A stretch of DNA of 64,000 nt from Hyparrhenia diplandra (taxonomy: Eukaryota; Streptophyta; Magnoliopsida; Poales; Poaceae). Made by a program: the position numbers and the translations under genes. The stretch lies in the NCBI GenBank assembly GCA_015847255.1, contig JADLZK010011563.1:1-64000 (forward strand), given 5' to 3'. Positions 43,712-55,700 of this stretch are shown in pieces. How positions within the stretch are numbered: the stretch's first letter is position 1; every line of letters starts with the position of its first letter. A model generated the notes under the pieces. It made no database searches. It saw nothing but the letters and a program-made list of their open reading frames with translations, and was not told the DNA's origin.

Positions 43712-45025
43712 AACTCCCCCACACTTAGTCTTTACTCGTCCTCGAGTAAAGTGCAAGACTAAGCGGGTTCATCTCCAAGGATTTTAAGACCTGCATACAA
43801 GTTATTCCAAGCCTCACCTGTACCTGTGAACTTCAAAGTGTCTACTAGTATATCATTGAGAAATTGAGGAATGGAATAGATGGGATTCGAATCTTCTTAC
43901 CCTTCTCGAACATTGATACTTGGGTTTTTATTTATTTTGTAAAAGAAGATAGCATGTGTTCCTTGAATGCTTCTCTCGATTCACTCAAAATTTGTATGTG
44001 TTTTGTATCCTCACCAAGGCTTTTTGTAGCATGCCTTTATGTTGATCATCCTATCTCTACAGCTTTATATGTGGAGTTTCTGGGCAGGTATGATCAGAAG
44101 TGGAGCTCACTTACTTGTGTATATTGTTGAATCAAAAACCCGGACTATATGAAGATGCAAGGCATGAACTTAGATCGAGATTGTGCACAAGTGTGTGGAA
44201 TGAATATTTTTTTGTACTCCTTGTGATGAATATCTCTTAATAAAACAAATGCCTTAGGAAAGTATGGGCTATCATTCTTATTCTTTCTCCTTTTTTTTTT
44301 TTGACGGGTCAGGTTCCCGTTATCATTCGCTTGGACACTTTGTCCATTATTCCACATGCTCTTTGGCATTTTCTTTTTTCAATAGCCCATATTCTTTCTT
44401 TCTGGCATGCATAACTTGTACTGAGAGATATTGAAACAAAGGTATGGAGTAGAAATATTTGGTGGATGGATGCATGTTGTGCGTGACTTCTCGGTGTAAG
44501 AGTCGGCGTTATTTTTGTGGGTGTATGCGTGTTTCTCGATCATGGGTACATGCCAAGAATCTTAACATTAAGTCATAGATGTTTGATGGAACTCAACACA
44601 AAGTAAGAGGCAAATGCTTTTCGGTTTGAACATATATGTTGTGGCCTTGGTAGGTATTTCAAAGCAATTCGCGGAACATGCTATTTATTTTATTTTGTAA
44701 AAGAAATCCCAAGTACTTTGTAAGAGAAAGCAAGAGTCATGTCATCCTACTATATCACATTTATCAATGACTTAGATAGACTAGGGTCCCTAAATCATAG
44801 TGTTCACAAGTTTGCAGGAATATTGGCGAGGAATAAAAAGTATGCAAACTTATAATCATTGGAAGACATGTGAAAAAGGAGTGCCACAAAGATAGTTTGG
44901 ATTTATTTTATTTAGATTCTTCTAGCTAGATAAGGAGTGAGAAAAAGTGCACAGACCAAGTTTGATCAGATTTTTGAATACTGCGCATCTTTTTTCGGAG
45001 GTGAGTGTGGCGCCTCCCCACACTT
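43712..45025 (-). other. 3' noncoding cassette of element B
   Basis: On the minus strand an internal polypurine-like AGTGTGGGGAGG lies inside a perfect hairpin (GTGTGG/CCACAC at 45005-45010 and 45018-45023). Then come a near palindrome GGACAAAGTGTCC (44333-44345) beside an A-rich run and a hairpin with 9-bp arms (43730-43738, 43743-43751, loop AGGA) enclosed by CTTAGT/ACTAAG. The terminal polypurine tract AGTGTGGGGGAGTT borders the LTR. No ORF with a domain is present. Confidence 0.7.
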
Positions 45026-45169
45026 GTTATTGTACCTGTCTTTTATTTTGCACTGAGAGAGAGAAAGAATACAAAAACAAGTGTAGATAGATAATTCTAC
45101 TTATTTATTTATTTAAATTTTTTTAAAATTACTTTTGGGCAAATTTATTAAAAGCAATTAATTCTATTA

Positions 45170-46240
45170 CATCTAATTTTTCTTTTGGATTATATGAAGG
45201 CTCGGGGAAAACTTTTAATCGTTGACCGTTTACCTTAAACTTCTTACCTTCGTTGTCTTGAATTGTGATTGCGCCATGGAGCGATGTGTCGACAATAGTG
45301 TACGGTCCTTTCCATTTACTCCGAAGTTTTCCTTCACCGAAGAGCTTGACCTTGGAGTTGAATAGAAGAACTTTGTCTCCTTCTTTGAATTCTTTTAGCT
45401 TGATTCGGTGATCGTGCCATCTTTTGGTTCTTTCTTTATAAAGTTTGGCACTATGGTACGCCTTTCTCTCTGTTCTTCTAGCTCGAGAAATTTGTTTTTG
45501 CCTTTTTTTACGCCGGCTAGTATTTCATCCATGTTCGACTCTTTCTTGCCTTGTAAGCTCTATGTTCTAGCTCCACGGTAAATGACAACTTTTTCCATAC
45601 ACGAAGCCTGGTATGGTGACATGCCGATGGGAGCTTTGTAAGCTATCTGTATGCCCAAAGTGCATCAGGTAGTTTGTCTTTCCAATCTTTTCCCATCTTA
45701 TCGACCGTCTTCTGTAGGATATTTTTGATCTGTTTGTTTGAGGTCTCTGCTTGACCGTTTGTTTGAGGATGGTAGGGTGTGGCTATATTGTGCCTTGCGC
45801 CAAGATCCTTCAAAAAGCTTCGGAAGGTCTTTTCGGTGAAGTGAGACCCTCCGTCACTTATGACCATTTTAGGTGTTCCGAAGCGAGGGAAGATCACTTA
45901 ACGGAACATCATGCGGCATGTTTGGCATCGGCGACTTTGCATGGTATGGCTTCCACCCATTTGGATACGTTAGTCGGCGGCCACAAGGATATACTCGTAG
46001 CCATGTGACTTTGGGAATGGTCCCATGAAGTCAATGCCCCACACATCAAATATCTCAATTTGAAGGTTGTAGTGCAAGGGCATTGCATTACGAGCAGAGA
46101 TGTTGCCTTGCAGCTGGCATATATGACATCTTTTGATGAACTCTTTAGTGTCTTCGTACATCGTCGGCCAGAAGAATCCACACTACCAAATTTTTTCATG
46201 TGTGTGGAATACTCCATAGTGACCTCCGTACGGTGCTGCA
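45170..46240 (-). pseudogene. Integrase of element B
   Basis: The zinc region has YGGHYGVFHTHEKIW and RCHICQLQGNI. The core has VWGIDFMGPFPKSHGYEY (D1), PKMVISDGGSHFTEK (D2) and YHPQTNGQAETSNKQI (E), then DALWAYR. Past 45640, in other frames to about 45170, are the C-terminal segments, whose plus-strand complement encodes WHDHRIKLKEF, GDKVLLFNSK and WKGPYTIVD. Frame changes occur at about 46190, 45900 and 45640. All three catalytic residues are visible. Confidence 0.85.
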
Positions 46241-46878
46241 TGGCAGTTATCTATGATTTGCTTTCCTTCCGCCGTTGGTACACATCTCCTTAACAGGCCA
46301 TCAGAGCATACCCTGTACAGATACGGGTCGTCCCAAAAGTGACAGCTACTTTCAGCTTGTAGCTTCTTCTTGTTCTCCCCCGGTGGTACGTACCCTGTGA
46401 CTATGAAATTCACGATGTTCGCGTACCACGGGTTGGAATCTGTCACTTTCAGTAGCATGTCTCCGCGTAGCAAGTCATTTCTTGGTAACTCCTGCAGGTT
46501 AGTGACTTGCATATGCGACAATTCATTTGTAACAATGTCTTCTACTCCTTTTCTATCTTTTATTTCAAGGTTAAATTCTTGGAGTAGAAGAATCCATCTT
46601 ATTATTCTAGGTTTAGCATCTTTCTTAGTGAGCAAGAATTTCAAAGCAGCATGATTAGTGTAAACAATTACTTTCGCTCCCACTAAGTAAGATCTAAACT
46701 TCTCGATAGCAAAAACGACTCCCAAGAACTCTTTTTCTATAGAAGCATAGTTAAGCTGAGCTCCTGTTAGCGTTTTGCTAGCATGACTGATCACATGATG
46801 CTTCGTATCTTTGGTTTGGCCAAGGACCGCACCAACAGTATTGTTACTAGCATCACATGTGATCTCAAAGGGCAGCGA
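46241..46878 (-). pseudogene. RNase H of element B
   Basis: HASKTLTGAQLNYASIEKEF, FAIEKFRSYLVGAK, VIVYTNHAALKFLL and IRWILLLQEFNLEI are in order. The YTDH of typical domains reads YTNH, a single substitution at a usually conserved position. The start of the domain (about 46800-46878) lies in another frame. Confidence 0.85.
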
Positions 46879-48000
46879 CTAGTCAGGTGGTTGGAGGGTC
46901 GGTGCCGAGATGAGTGCTTTCTTGAGTGTGTGGAAAGCATTCAAGCACTCATCCGTGAACTTGAAAGGTACATCCTTCGCTAACAGGTTCGTGAGGGGTC
47001 TAGAGATTTGTGAAAAATCTTTAATAAATCGTCTGTAGAACCCCACATGACCTAGGAAGCTACGAATTCCTTTCACATTCACAGGGGGTGGTAGTTGCTC
47101 AATAACTTGAATTTTGGCATTGTCTACCTCTATCCCCCTTCCGGACACAAGGTGCCCAAGGACGATGCCCTCACGGACCATGAAATGGCACTTTTCCCAA
47201 TTAAGTACCAGGTCCTTTTCTTGGCATCGTTGCAAGACTTTGTCTAAATTCTCAAGACAATGATCGAAAGTTTTTCCATAGACTGAGAAGTCGTCCATGA
47301 AAACTTCCATGATTTCTTCAATCATGTCTGAGAAAATAGACATCATGCATCGTTGGAACGAAGCGGGTGCATTGCACAACCCAAACGACATTCGTCGGAA
47401 TGCATACGCCCGCATGCAGGCAAGTGAAAGTCATCTTGCTCTGATCATCGGGGTGGATGGGAATTTGATGATATCCTAAGTACCCATCGAGGAAATAGAA
47501 AAGAAAGAATGTTTCGCTAACCGCTCCAACATTTCATCAATGAAGGGAGCGGAAAGTGATCTTTCTTTGTTGCCGCATTGAGTTTTCGATAATCAATGCA
47601 CATTCTCCACCCCGTGACGGTTCGTTGTGGGATTAACTCATTTTTACTATTTTCAACGACCGTCATTCCTCCTTTTTTGGGTACCACATGGACGGGACTA
47701 ACCCAATCACTATGTGGAACGGGATAGATAATCCCGGCATGAAGAAGTTTGAGGACTTCCTTCTTCACGACTTCCCGCATCGCATTGTTGAGCTTTCGTT
47801 TAGGTTCCTGAGTTGGTGTGCTCGAAGGATCAACAGGGATGCGATGGGTACAAAGTGTTGGGCTTATCCCCTTGAGATCGTGTAGAGAATATCCAAAAAC
47901 CGACCTATGCTTCTCAAGGATGGCGATGACTCTGGTCGTCTCCTCATCAGAAAGCTTATCGCTAATGATTACAGGAGTTTGTGTGTTGCCATTTAGAAAT
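46879..48000 (-). pseudogene. Reverse transcriptase of element B
   Basis: The N-terminal half shares a frame with the protease: LNNAMREVVKKEVLKLLHAG, IIYPVPHSDWVSPVHVVPKK and MCIDYRKLNAATKKDHFPLP. It shifts at about 47520. The central part (47416-47516) is read in other frames. From 47415 comes AYAFRRMSFGLCNAPASF, the catalytic FMDDFSVYG, WEKCHFMVREGIVLGH and GFYRRFIKDFSQI. FMDD is typical of the Athila lineage. Confidence 0.88.
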
Positions 48001-48776
48001 GCATAGCGTAGGCCAGTGGGTAAGGGTTTAAGCTCAACTGGAGGTCGTGTCTCTACTTCCTCCTTGGGAAGGTCAAAGGTTTCACCTAAATCATCCTTTT
48101 CTTCTATGAAGAATTCGGCGTCTTTTTCTAAGGATGACTCAGGTGAGTCAAAAGGTGACACCGACATGACTTCTGAGGGCAGGTCAGGATATGGGAATGG
48201 TTTTGCCACTGAGTTTTTGGTTCGGGTGACTTGGATGGAAAAGGTGTCCTTCCCTAGCCTTACCTTCAAATCCCCTGTTTTTGGTGGGTCAATAAAAAAC
48301 TTTTCTAGGGGATGCCCTATCATGATGTCGAAATCTTGGATGTCAAAGACATGGAAATCAAGGGCCATTTCAACACCATGATGATGCACTGTTACGTTGT
48401 GCAAAATCCCACATCCTTTCAAGCTAGATCGTGGGGCAATTCTCAGAGATTTGTTTGTCGGAGCAAGGGGTTTATTACCTGTATAGGTGAGTGCAAAAGA
48501 TAGCGACATGATATTTGCTCCGACAATGGGATTGTAAAGCACATCCACCATTGTTCTAAATAGCTGGCATTGGATGGTTGAAGAAGGGGTGCGAATCTGA
48601 ATTTCTTCAGAAGAAAACTCCACCTCCTCTACCCATTCGCTGCTTAAGATGAATGTCAACTCCCTGATGGATTTCTTAAGGATTTCTTTGTCTAAAGGCT
48701 CACAGGGAGTGACGCGAACTGGTGGCCTCTTTTGACGTAAATACTTCGAGGTGTTCCCACAATTTTCATGAAACAT
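48001..48776 (-). pseudogene. Athila-type protease region of element B
   Basis: In one frame with RT are LTFILSSEWVEEVEFSSEE, YNPIVGANIMSLSFA, SSLKGCGILHNVTV and DFHVFDIQDFDIMIGHPLEK, followed by an acidic linker (SSLEKDAEFFIEEKDDLGET). The domain sits where Athila proteases sit, but I see no standard D-[ST]-G; the nearest is MVDVLYNP. It is therefore a divergent or inactive retropepsin, named mainly by position and the IGHPLEKF end. Confidence 0.65.
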
Positions 48777-49554
48777 ATCCTCGAAGCATTGAAATTCCGA
48801 AGGTTGGGAACCTTCTATCGAAATTTTTGGTTCGGGTGAGGGTCTCTGGATGGGTGGTTTTGGTTCGGCCTTGGCCGAAGAGACTTCCTCATGTATCAGC
48901 TCGGGCTCTACACGAAGGGGTTCTAGTGGAGGAGTGTTCTCTAGAAAACGATCTAAAAGAGCTTCTGCTTCCTCTATGGTTTTATGGTTAAAAGAACCTC
49001 CGGCAGCTAGATCAAGTCAGAGGGGCGATTCCTTGCTAAGACCTAACCAAAAATGTTGTAACAACACATGGTTTGGTATAGACAAGTGGGGGCGGTGCAT
49101 GATATGATTGAAAATCTGTCCGTGCTGCACCTATTGTTTCCTTCTCTTTTTGACGAAAGTTGAGGATCTCATTACGCAGGGAAGCGATTTGAGATAAAGG
49201 AAAGAATGCGAAACAAAAGTTGTTCCTCAATTCTTCCCAATCTCCATTCACCTTCCCTACATTATGGGCGTACCATTGTTTCGCCCTCTCATTAAGTGAA
49301 AAGGGGAACAATTTCCACCGAAGTGTGTCATGTGTCATGCCTGCGATTGTCAGGCATGCACAGAGCTGCTCAAACTCTCGTAAGTGGTGATATGGGTTTT
49401 CATCATCATACCCCGAGAAGGTTTTCTCCCGAACCATGGCTATAAAGCCAGGGCGGAGTTCATAGCTAGAAGCTGTGATTGGCTTTGACGATTGTGGTGG
49501 CTCTAAGAACTCGCCCTTTGGAGCGGCAAGATGATGGATAGATTTTTGCTCCAT
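48777..49554 (-). pseudogene. gag: Gag of element B
   Basis: ATG at 49554, 90 nt after the primer site (MEQKSIHHLAAPKGEF). It continues FIAMVREKTFSGYDDENPYH, HLREFEQLCACLTIAGM, RWKLFPFSLNERAKQWYA and LRNEILNFRQKEKETIG, the capsid-like domain. The frame ends at 49036, and the rest to 48777 is scattered over other frames. No CCHC zinc knuckle is found, and the region is shorter than in E or F, so part of gag appears to be deleted. Confidence 0.8.
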
Positions 49555-49643
49555 TGGAAAAAGATATATATTTTTTTTACAAAAGAAAATGAAAACAAAG
49601 GATACACGGGCGAACTAGGTTTGGAGATAATTACGACAACCGT

Positions 49644-49662
49644 TCCCCGGCAACAGCGCCAG
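49644..49662 (-). other. tRNA-Asp primer-binding site of element B
   Basis: The plus strand TTCCCCGGCAACAGCGCCA equals the 3' end of plant tRNA-Asp with one mismatch (A for G), eight nt from the LTR. Confidence 0.85.
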
Positions 49663-49670
49663 AAATGCTT

Positions 49671-50933
49671 GTTGGTATTTCTTAGCGTAAGCAGCAAAGT
49701 CCGCAAGCGCACGGAAAGTACCGTTGTAGCACTTCACCCAGAAGTATTCAGGGTATCGTATTTTCCACAGGGAACGGGTGTAAGAAGTCTCTAAACTAGT
49801 TCTCCCCGAAAGATGAGATGAAGAGTAGCTTGGGTAGTGAGGTTTCCTAATGGTAGAGATCTTGGCAAAGATAGCCTTGTCACTATAGACTTACTTCGAG
49901 CACCGGATAACACTTGGTCTGCCAAGAGTTGCCGGCCAATGCTCTGCACCACCCGAGACATGGGGGATTACAAGGGACGGACAGGGCTATCACCACCTGC
50001 CGCCTACCACCTCGTCCGTCTGATGAGTGGGGCAAACGACGGAAGACGATAACCTAGACACCACACCTATGCTATCTTCTTCTACTCTAGTGTGAATTCA
50101 AGGGTTACTCGACGAGCGAGGCCCTTTCACTAGAGCAAACGTCACAAGGACGAACGATGATCCCACAAGTATATAATGAACAAAGATAACTTGCTTAAGA
50201 ACTTAATACCGAAAGATAAACAACGATAGTTCTTACTCCAAGTAGAAGAATGATCGTAGAGGTACAAGTGTAGAGGGAGCCGACAAGTCCGGCACTCCGT
50301 CCACCCGATGTACGAGGCTCACCTAGTACAAGAAGTAGAGGAAGCCGACCCTCCGAGATTCCTTCCACCTCTTCCTCACTCACTCCCTAAACTAGTCTAG
50401 CTAGAAGCTAATGAGAAATGTGGCTTGCTCTTCTTCTCTTCCCTCTTGTGTATTGTTGAATGAATGAATGGAGAGGGTGGAGCCATCCTTAAGTAGTAGA
50501 GCATGGTCGGTTTGGTGGCGAATATTAGGAAAGCACCCCATGCAACCGACTCCTCGTGCATTAATTGTACCGCCGTAAAAAGGGCGGTTCAAAATGGCGG
50601 TTTTGTGGGTCCAGGACCCACTTTCATCCGGCCGGACGGGCCCGGCGCCATTCCAAACCGACTTTCGGTGGTGGGTTCCTGGGCCGGCCCAGGTCCGTAG
50701 TTGATGGGTGCTATGGTCCAATTGTGTTCCGACGTGTTGGGCTTAGTTTTGCTTGTTTGTGCCTTTGGAAAGCGTATTTCGGTCATTTTCGCATTTGTCC
50801 CTGCAAAACATATATTCTAACAAAACTTGTGGAAGTGTTAGTCCAAAGCCCTATTCTAGAGTTTGTAGAGAGTATTTATCATGTTTTATTCATATTAAGT
50901 TGGCGGTAGAGATGTGGTTAAGCACCGCCAACA
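49671..50933 (-). repeat. 5' LTR of element B (1263 bp)
   Basis: Nearly identical to 42443-43711. One CCGGCCGG palindrome is reduced to CCAGG-like sequence near 50612. Confidence 0.92.
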
Positions 50934-51854
50934 GTGGTCCTCTCCAGCTGGCGCTGCTGCAGCACCCACTATCTGAAGGTCCTCGTCGTCTGCACCCATG
51001 GGGTAGTGGTATGCGTAGTACAGACGGTAGTACTCCTCTCGCACGTTGGTATACTCGCACTCTAGATTCTCAAGCCTCTCCTTGATCTCCTTGTGGGCGG
51101 CCTCGGCCTTCTCTCTTGCCAACTGAGCAGCCTGAAGATGCATGCTCAAGGATCCATTCGCCTTCCTGCTAACTGCCAACTGTGCCAGAAGACTCGACAC
51201 CTGCTTCTTCATTTTTGCTAACTCCTGCTCTGCGGGGTTTTCCTCCTTGCTCTTGGACTGACAAGCGGCATCCTTCTCCTCTGTAGCATGCCTCAGCATG
51301 CCACGCAGCCTCCTACGATCACGGATCAACTGGTCTATCTCTCCCCTCTGTCGAACCACGACTGCCATAGCTCCCTGTGCCTTGTCCTCAGATCCAACTG
51401 CCATCTGCATCATCGCGAACATAGCACTCATGGCATCACAAGTGCTACCTCGCTCCTCGTCTCGCCCCCTCCGCAAAGGGTCCACGCCACCCTGCTCCCA
51501 AGCAGTGAAAAGGGGGTCGGCCCGGGGAAAGCTGGAAGCAGCCGTCCCAACCAACACCTCAGGGTGGTCCACCATCAAACTCCTTAGTACGCGAAATGCA
51601 GCATTGTCGGCTGTGGCCTCAGGGGATAGCCCGTACTCAGTAATATCCCATCCTACCCACACAACACTGTCTGCCAGGGCAGCAACCACAAGGTGAACTC
51701 TGGTAACGATCTGCTCTGCCTGTGGGGCTATCTCCCAAGTGTAGATAGGTGCCTCTGTGTACCCGATCTGCTGGAGTACACGCCATAACACGGTGGGCAT
51801 GCCAAACTTCTTGTCCGCGATAGTGCCACTATCGGAAGCTGGAGTTGGAGCCAT
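50934..51854 (-). pseudogene. Extra ORF upstream of gag in element F, main part
   Basis: ATG at 51854 (MAPTPASDSGTIADKKFGM). About 307 codons are open to the B insertion at 50933, and the last residues are at 42442-42390. Residues 1-130 form a mixed domain (LWRVLQQIGYTEAPIYTW, WDITEYGLSPEATADN, FRVLRSLMVDHPEVLVG). Residues 150-290 are strongly helical and charged (RQRGEIDQLIRDRRRLRG, EQELAKMKKQVSSLLAQL, EAAHKEIKERLENLE), a likely coiled coil, followed by YYRLYYAYHYP and an acidic end. I know no function. Rice RIRE3/RIRE8-type elements were reported to have an extra ORF (orf0) in this position (recalled, not checked). The frame is free of stops over its whole length apart from the insertion. 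Confidence 0.72.
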
Positions 51855-52692
51855 CTATAGCAAGATTTAGGAGATAAAGTGAGATTGAGAAACAATAGTC
51901 TAGTTTTAACCAAATAGGGCAAGTACTAATTAGGGGAAAAGATGGAAAGATGTATAAATGACATGATGTAAAATTTTAATTATGATGCATGCTCGTTTCC
52001 TACGTATCTCATGGAATAGGAAAGAAAATTTTCTATTCGTATTAATGGTGGCATCCTACGATCTCTCAAAAGAAAATAAAACGTGTCTAGTCGATCTACA
52101 CACTTTGCGCTGTTAGTGTACCTGCAATTCATTTCAGCCCACAGTACATTTATGCAATGCAAGAAATTAAATTGCATATACCTGCTTCGTCAGGTCCACC
52201 CGACGGCATCGCACACCATGCGGAAAAACACATTTTACACCCAGCACAACTGTGTACCCATACACAAGTCTACGGGGGCACTACCCGACCAAGGAGCTCT
52301 CAAAACATTTTATTTCCCCCCTAGACCGGCGTTTATCCAATCATGCCCTCACAGCTCACACCATTACCTTGGGCATAGAGGCATTGAACATCAATTACCT
52401 GGGGCGTAGAGGTATTTCGATCCATTCATGACCACTCAAATGAGTAGCCCCGTACTACTGGCCGCACGGCAACCAATCACAAACAACAAAACATGATGCA
52501 TTCACCCATTCCCAGTTAGCCAAGCCACCTGACTGTCCTTAATTGGGCATAAAGGGTATGACCAAGGCACTATTAATTTTGCAAACCTTTTACTCACACC
52601 ACTTAAAAGATTTTGTTTCGCAAACTTTTTGCAAAAGATTAGTGGTTTGTTTTAATTTAAATACCAGATCGGACTTGTAATTACCGAACTAA
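51855..52692 (-). other. 5' leader of element F
   Basis: About 0.84 kb between the primer site and the extra ORF. Only short, unsupported frames. AT-rich near 52000 and 52600. Confidence 0.7.
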
Positions 52693-52704
52693 GCTCTGAT
52701 GCCA
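52693..52704 (-). other. Primer-binding site of element F (tRNA-iMet type)
   Basis: The minus strand reads TGGCATCAGAGC, two nt from the LTR. The initiator-methionine site is TGGTATCAGAGC, so there is one T/C difference. This is the usual primer for chromoviruses. Confidence 0.8.
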
Positions 52705-52706
52705 GC

Positions 52707-55700
52707 TGTGACAGAGCCGACCAATTTATAAGAAATCAAGTATAATTCGCAATCACCGAAGCAATCACAGTCTACACTTGAGTCCATATAAACCTGGTAT
52801 TCCGGAAATCTCAGAGTGATTTCAAACTCATCAACAACACAACAGGATCGTTGAGCTCGGTAGTAAAATCCGCAGGTATTTCAAACCAAATTCGATATAT
52901 ATTAAACATTAGAGTGCGGAGTATAATTTATTACAAACTCAAGTTCAAGTGCGGAAGCAGTAGTTTCGAAAACCAAATAGTCTTTTAGCAAAAACAAAGA
53001 TAAGATAGTGCCAGTAGATAGTCATCCCTAACAGCATGAGACAGGGATATAGAATTGCCTTGCCCTGGCCTTACTCTTCATCAACAGGAAACAGACAAGT
53101 CTTACAGTAACCATGGTACACATGCTCACCTACAACAACGGGAATAAAACCCTGAGTACAAAATACTCAGCTAGACTTACCCGTCCAAAGTAAAATAAAA
53201 GACTCCAAGGATCATGCTAGGCTTTATCCGGGGTTTAGCCGACTCACGTTAAAAAATAAAGTTGATTAGTGAGTCTACTCATACTACTTGTATTGTTCCA
53301 AGTTAAAAGGTTATTTATTTAGTTATAACCATAGATCCCTGTATAGTCAAGATTAATCATTGCTAAGTATTGATATAAGTAACTTGATCAATATTAACAG
53401 CACTAACATGGTAATAACATATATTGTATTATTAAGACTACGATGTCGCGGAAGCATCCCGGGTTCTCACTGTCCAGGAGAGATGGCGATTCGAATCGAT
53501 TGCAAACCAGCTGGCGAATACCCTGTCATAAACCAGGTCTACTTTGCAAAGGCAAACCCAATCACTCCTAGGATGTTACGGGACGTAAAGTCTCGGTCTT
53601 GCTGGCTACCCCCTCCTTCTCGGGCCACCAAGTGAGCGCAGCAACGAGGACGACGCCTCGTGCGCATCTTCTTGCGCCCAATCAAACCCAACCGACTACG
53701 CCAAAGGAGGAGCGATAAAGCGGACAAAGCCGACCCCTAACATTCCCACGAGCTTCGTGGCTCACGACCCCGCGGAGCCTACTATATGAACAGGTACTTT
53801 CAACTTCCGACCACAGCCCGACAAAGGGTAAGTCCTTAATTGATCAGATGGAAGGACCACAATATCCATCCGATCTAAGCATGTTTTAATTAGTCAGGTT
53901 CTCAGCAGCAACTTGACAATCACCCATGTGATTGTTCACAACATTTCCTCAAGTGACCGGAATCACTGTCTACTGCAACCATGATACTGAGCATTAACCT
54001 AGACCTCTATATAGGATAGGGCAACTTTCAACAAGGATCTCGATGCATCAACGGTTTCAACCATTTTCCTAAACTTAATGCATGAAACATATAAAGGACG
54101 CAAGTCAAATTAATTTGAGAAAATAGGAAAGTCAGAATGCTCCGGGGCTTGCCTCGCGCAGAACGTCGGCTGGGGCGTGCTCGGACACTCAGGAAGGTCG
54201 CCTATCAACTCTCCTCCTTTGGTGGCTTCTCCCGGCTGCACTCCCAGATGAAGAAGCTCCCCTATCTGCTCCTCGATCAGCTCCTCCAACACTTCCCCCG
54301 ATCCTGAGATGATGCATATGATGGAGAAAAGAGACGATTACAATTATATATATATACCAACTTGCATAAGTAATATGTGTATGATGGATGAATGCTTCAT
54401 GATGCATGTTATTAGTAAGTGCATATCTCTTCCGTAGAAACACAATTAATCCTACACAAGAAACCCTATCAACCTACATTAAGCAAACACTCAACTCACT
54501 ATCGACAGAAATGGCAGCTTGACATGCTGCCACTAAAAACAGTCTTCTGAGAGAGTTCTACAACTCCAAATTCAGTGAACAAATACTCTATGGAAAGCTA
54601 ATGAAATTTCCTACAAAACATTCCACATCACCCAGATCTGAATCTATTATCATCAGCCTCGAAATTAGAGAAAACAGAGGCTCTGTTTTCAGCTCAACCA
54701 TCACATACGACCTCCATAACTTGCAAACTACTCATGCAAACTTTATCAAATTTAACCAGCAGGTAAACCAATTAATTATCTCTCAAACAAACCTACTGGA
54801 GAAGCCAAAAGACAATTTAAAACACATAAAATGATATGCTCTCTCAAACACCACACTTGCACACTATAATTATATAAATGCTAGGAATAATAAATTGACA
54901 AAACTGTCAAGCTTACCAAACTAAGCTTACCAACAGATCCTATTCATGCTAGGAACACATAATAAAAATACTAATACCCATCATTTTTAAACATGTATTT
55001 CTAGTCTATTTTCCATGCATCATAATTATGGTAAATACATAACTACTTCAGAAAATTCTACAAAAATTACCAGAGCATCTTACTGATATATAACAGCTAC
55101 CATAAAAATTTCATGGCAAGATCATGCTCATTCAGTCCTACACAAAAATGACAAGCTAGCACCAAATCTATGCATGAAAATACTTTGTACTTGTGAAAAG
55201 TGTCGACAACAGATTTAAGTATGATAAACTTCTAAAACCTATCAAAAGCAAACATACCAAATCTCACATCCAAAACCCTCATATTTATTTTTCTATGAAT
55301 TTCTAAAGATCACATTGAAAAAGGCACATAAATAGAAAATCACATTTCTTCTACAGAACATACCATGCATGATATTTTTCCTGGATTCTACTCACAAATT
55401 AGGAACATTTTTGTACAGGAAGCATATTTTTATCTTGCACCAATTAAAAGATATGAATTTCCTCAATTTCCATGCATTTATGGCCATAAATAAAACTCTA
55501 TATAAAAGTTATCAGAAAATAGGGTTTCATAATTTCATACTGTAGCCTCTCATCTATCAAGCATGACAAAATTTGTTTCACTCAAATACACCTCAAAATG
55601 GCCAAGTTATGAATTTTCTAAGCCTTTCAAGCAAAACCGAAAACGAAAAAAGATAAAAGAAAAAGAAAATCACGCGGCCCCACACGCGTGGTATTCAGAG

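Larger units (their letters stand above)
42443..50933 (-). mobile_element. Element B: Athila retrotransposon with pol
   Basis: It is flanked by perfect GTGGT duplications (42438-42442 and 50934-50938) and lies in the extra ORF of F. Read on the minus strand: 5' LTR, tRNA-Asp primer site, gag, protease, RT with FMDD, RNase H, integrase, 3' noncoding cassette, polypurine tract, 3' LTR. LTRs of 1269 and 1263 bp differ at few sites, mainly C/T or G/A, so insertion is recent. Frame changes break gag, RT and integrase as read. It has no Athila ORF-1. Confidence 0.92.

Noticed and set aside
44333..44345. Lineage-specific terminator or host enhancer at the GGACA palindrome in B alone
   Set aside because: Found with the same orientation and setting in A and E, so it is treated as a shared element motif.
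49644..49662. tRNA-Asp gene, suggested by a 19-nt match to its 3' end (also at 30228 and 57695)
   Set aside because: Only the acceptor end is present and always next to an LTR end; these are primer-binding sites.
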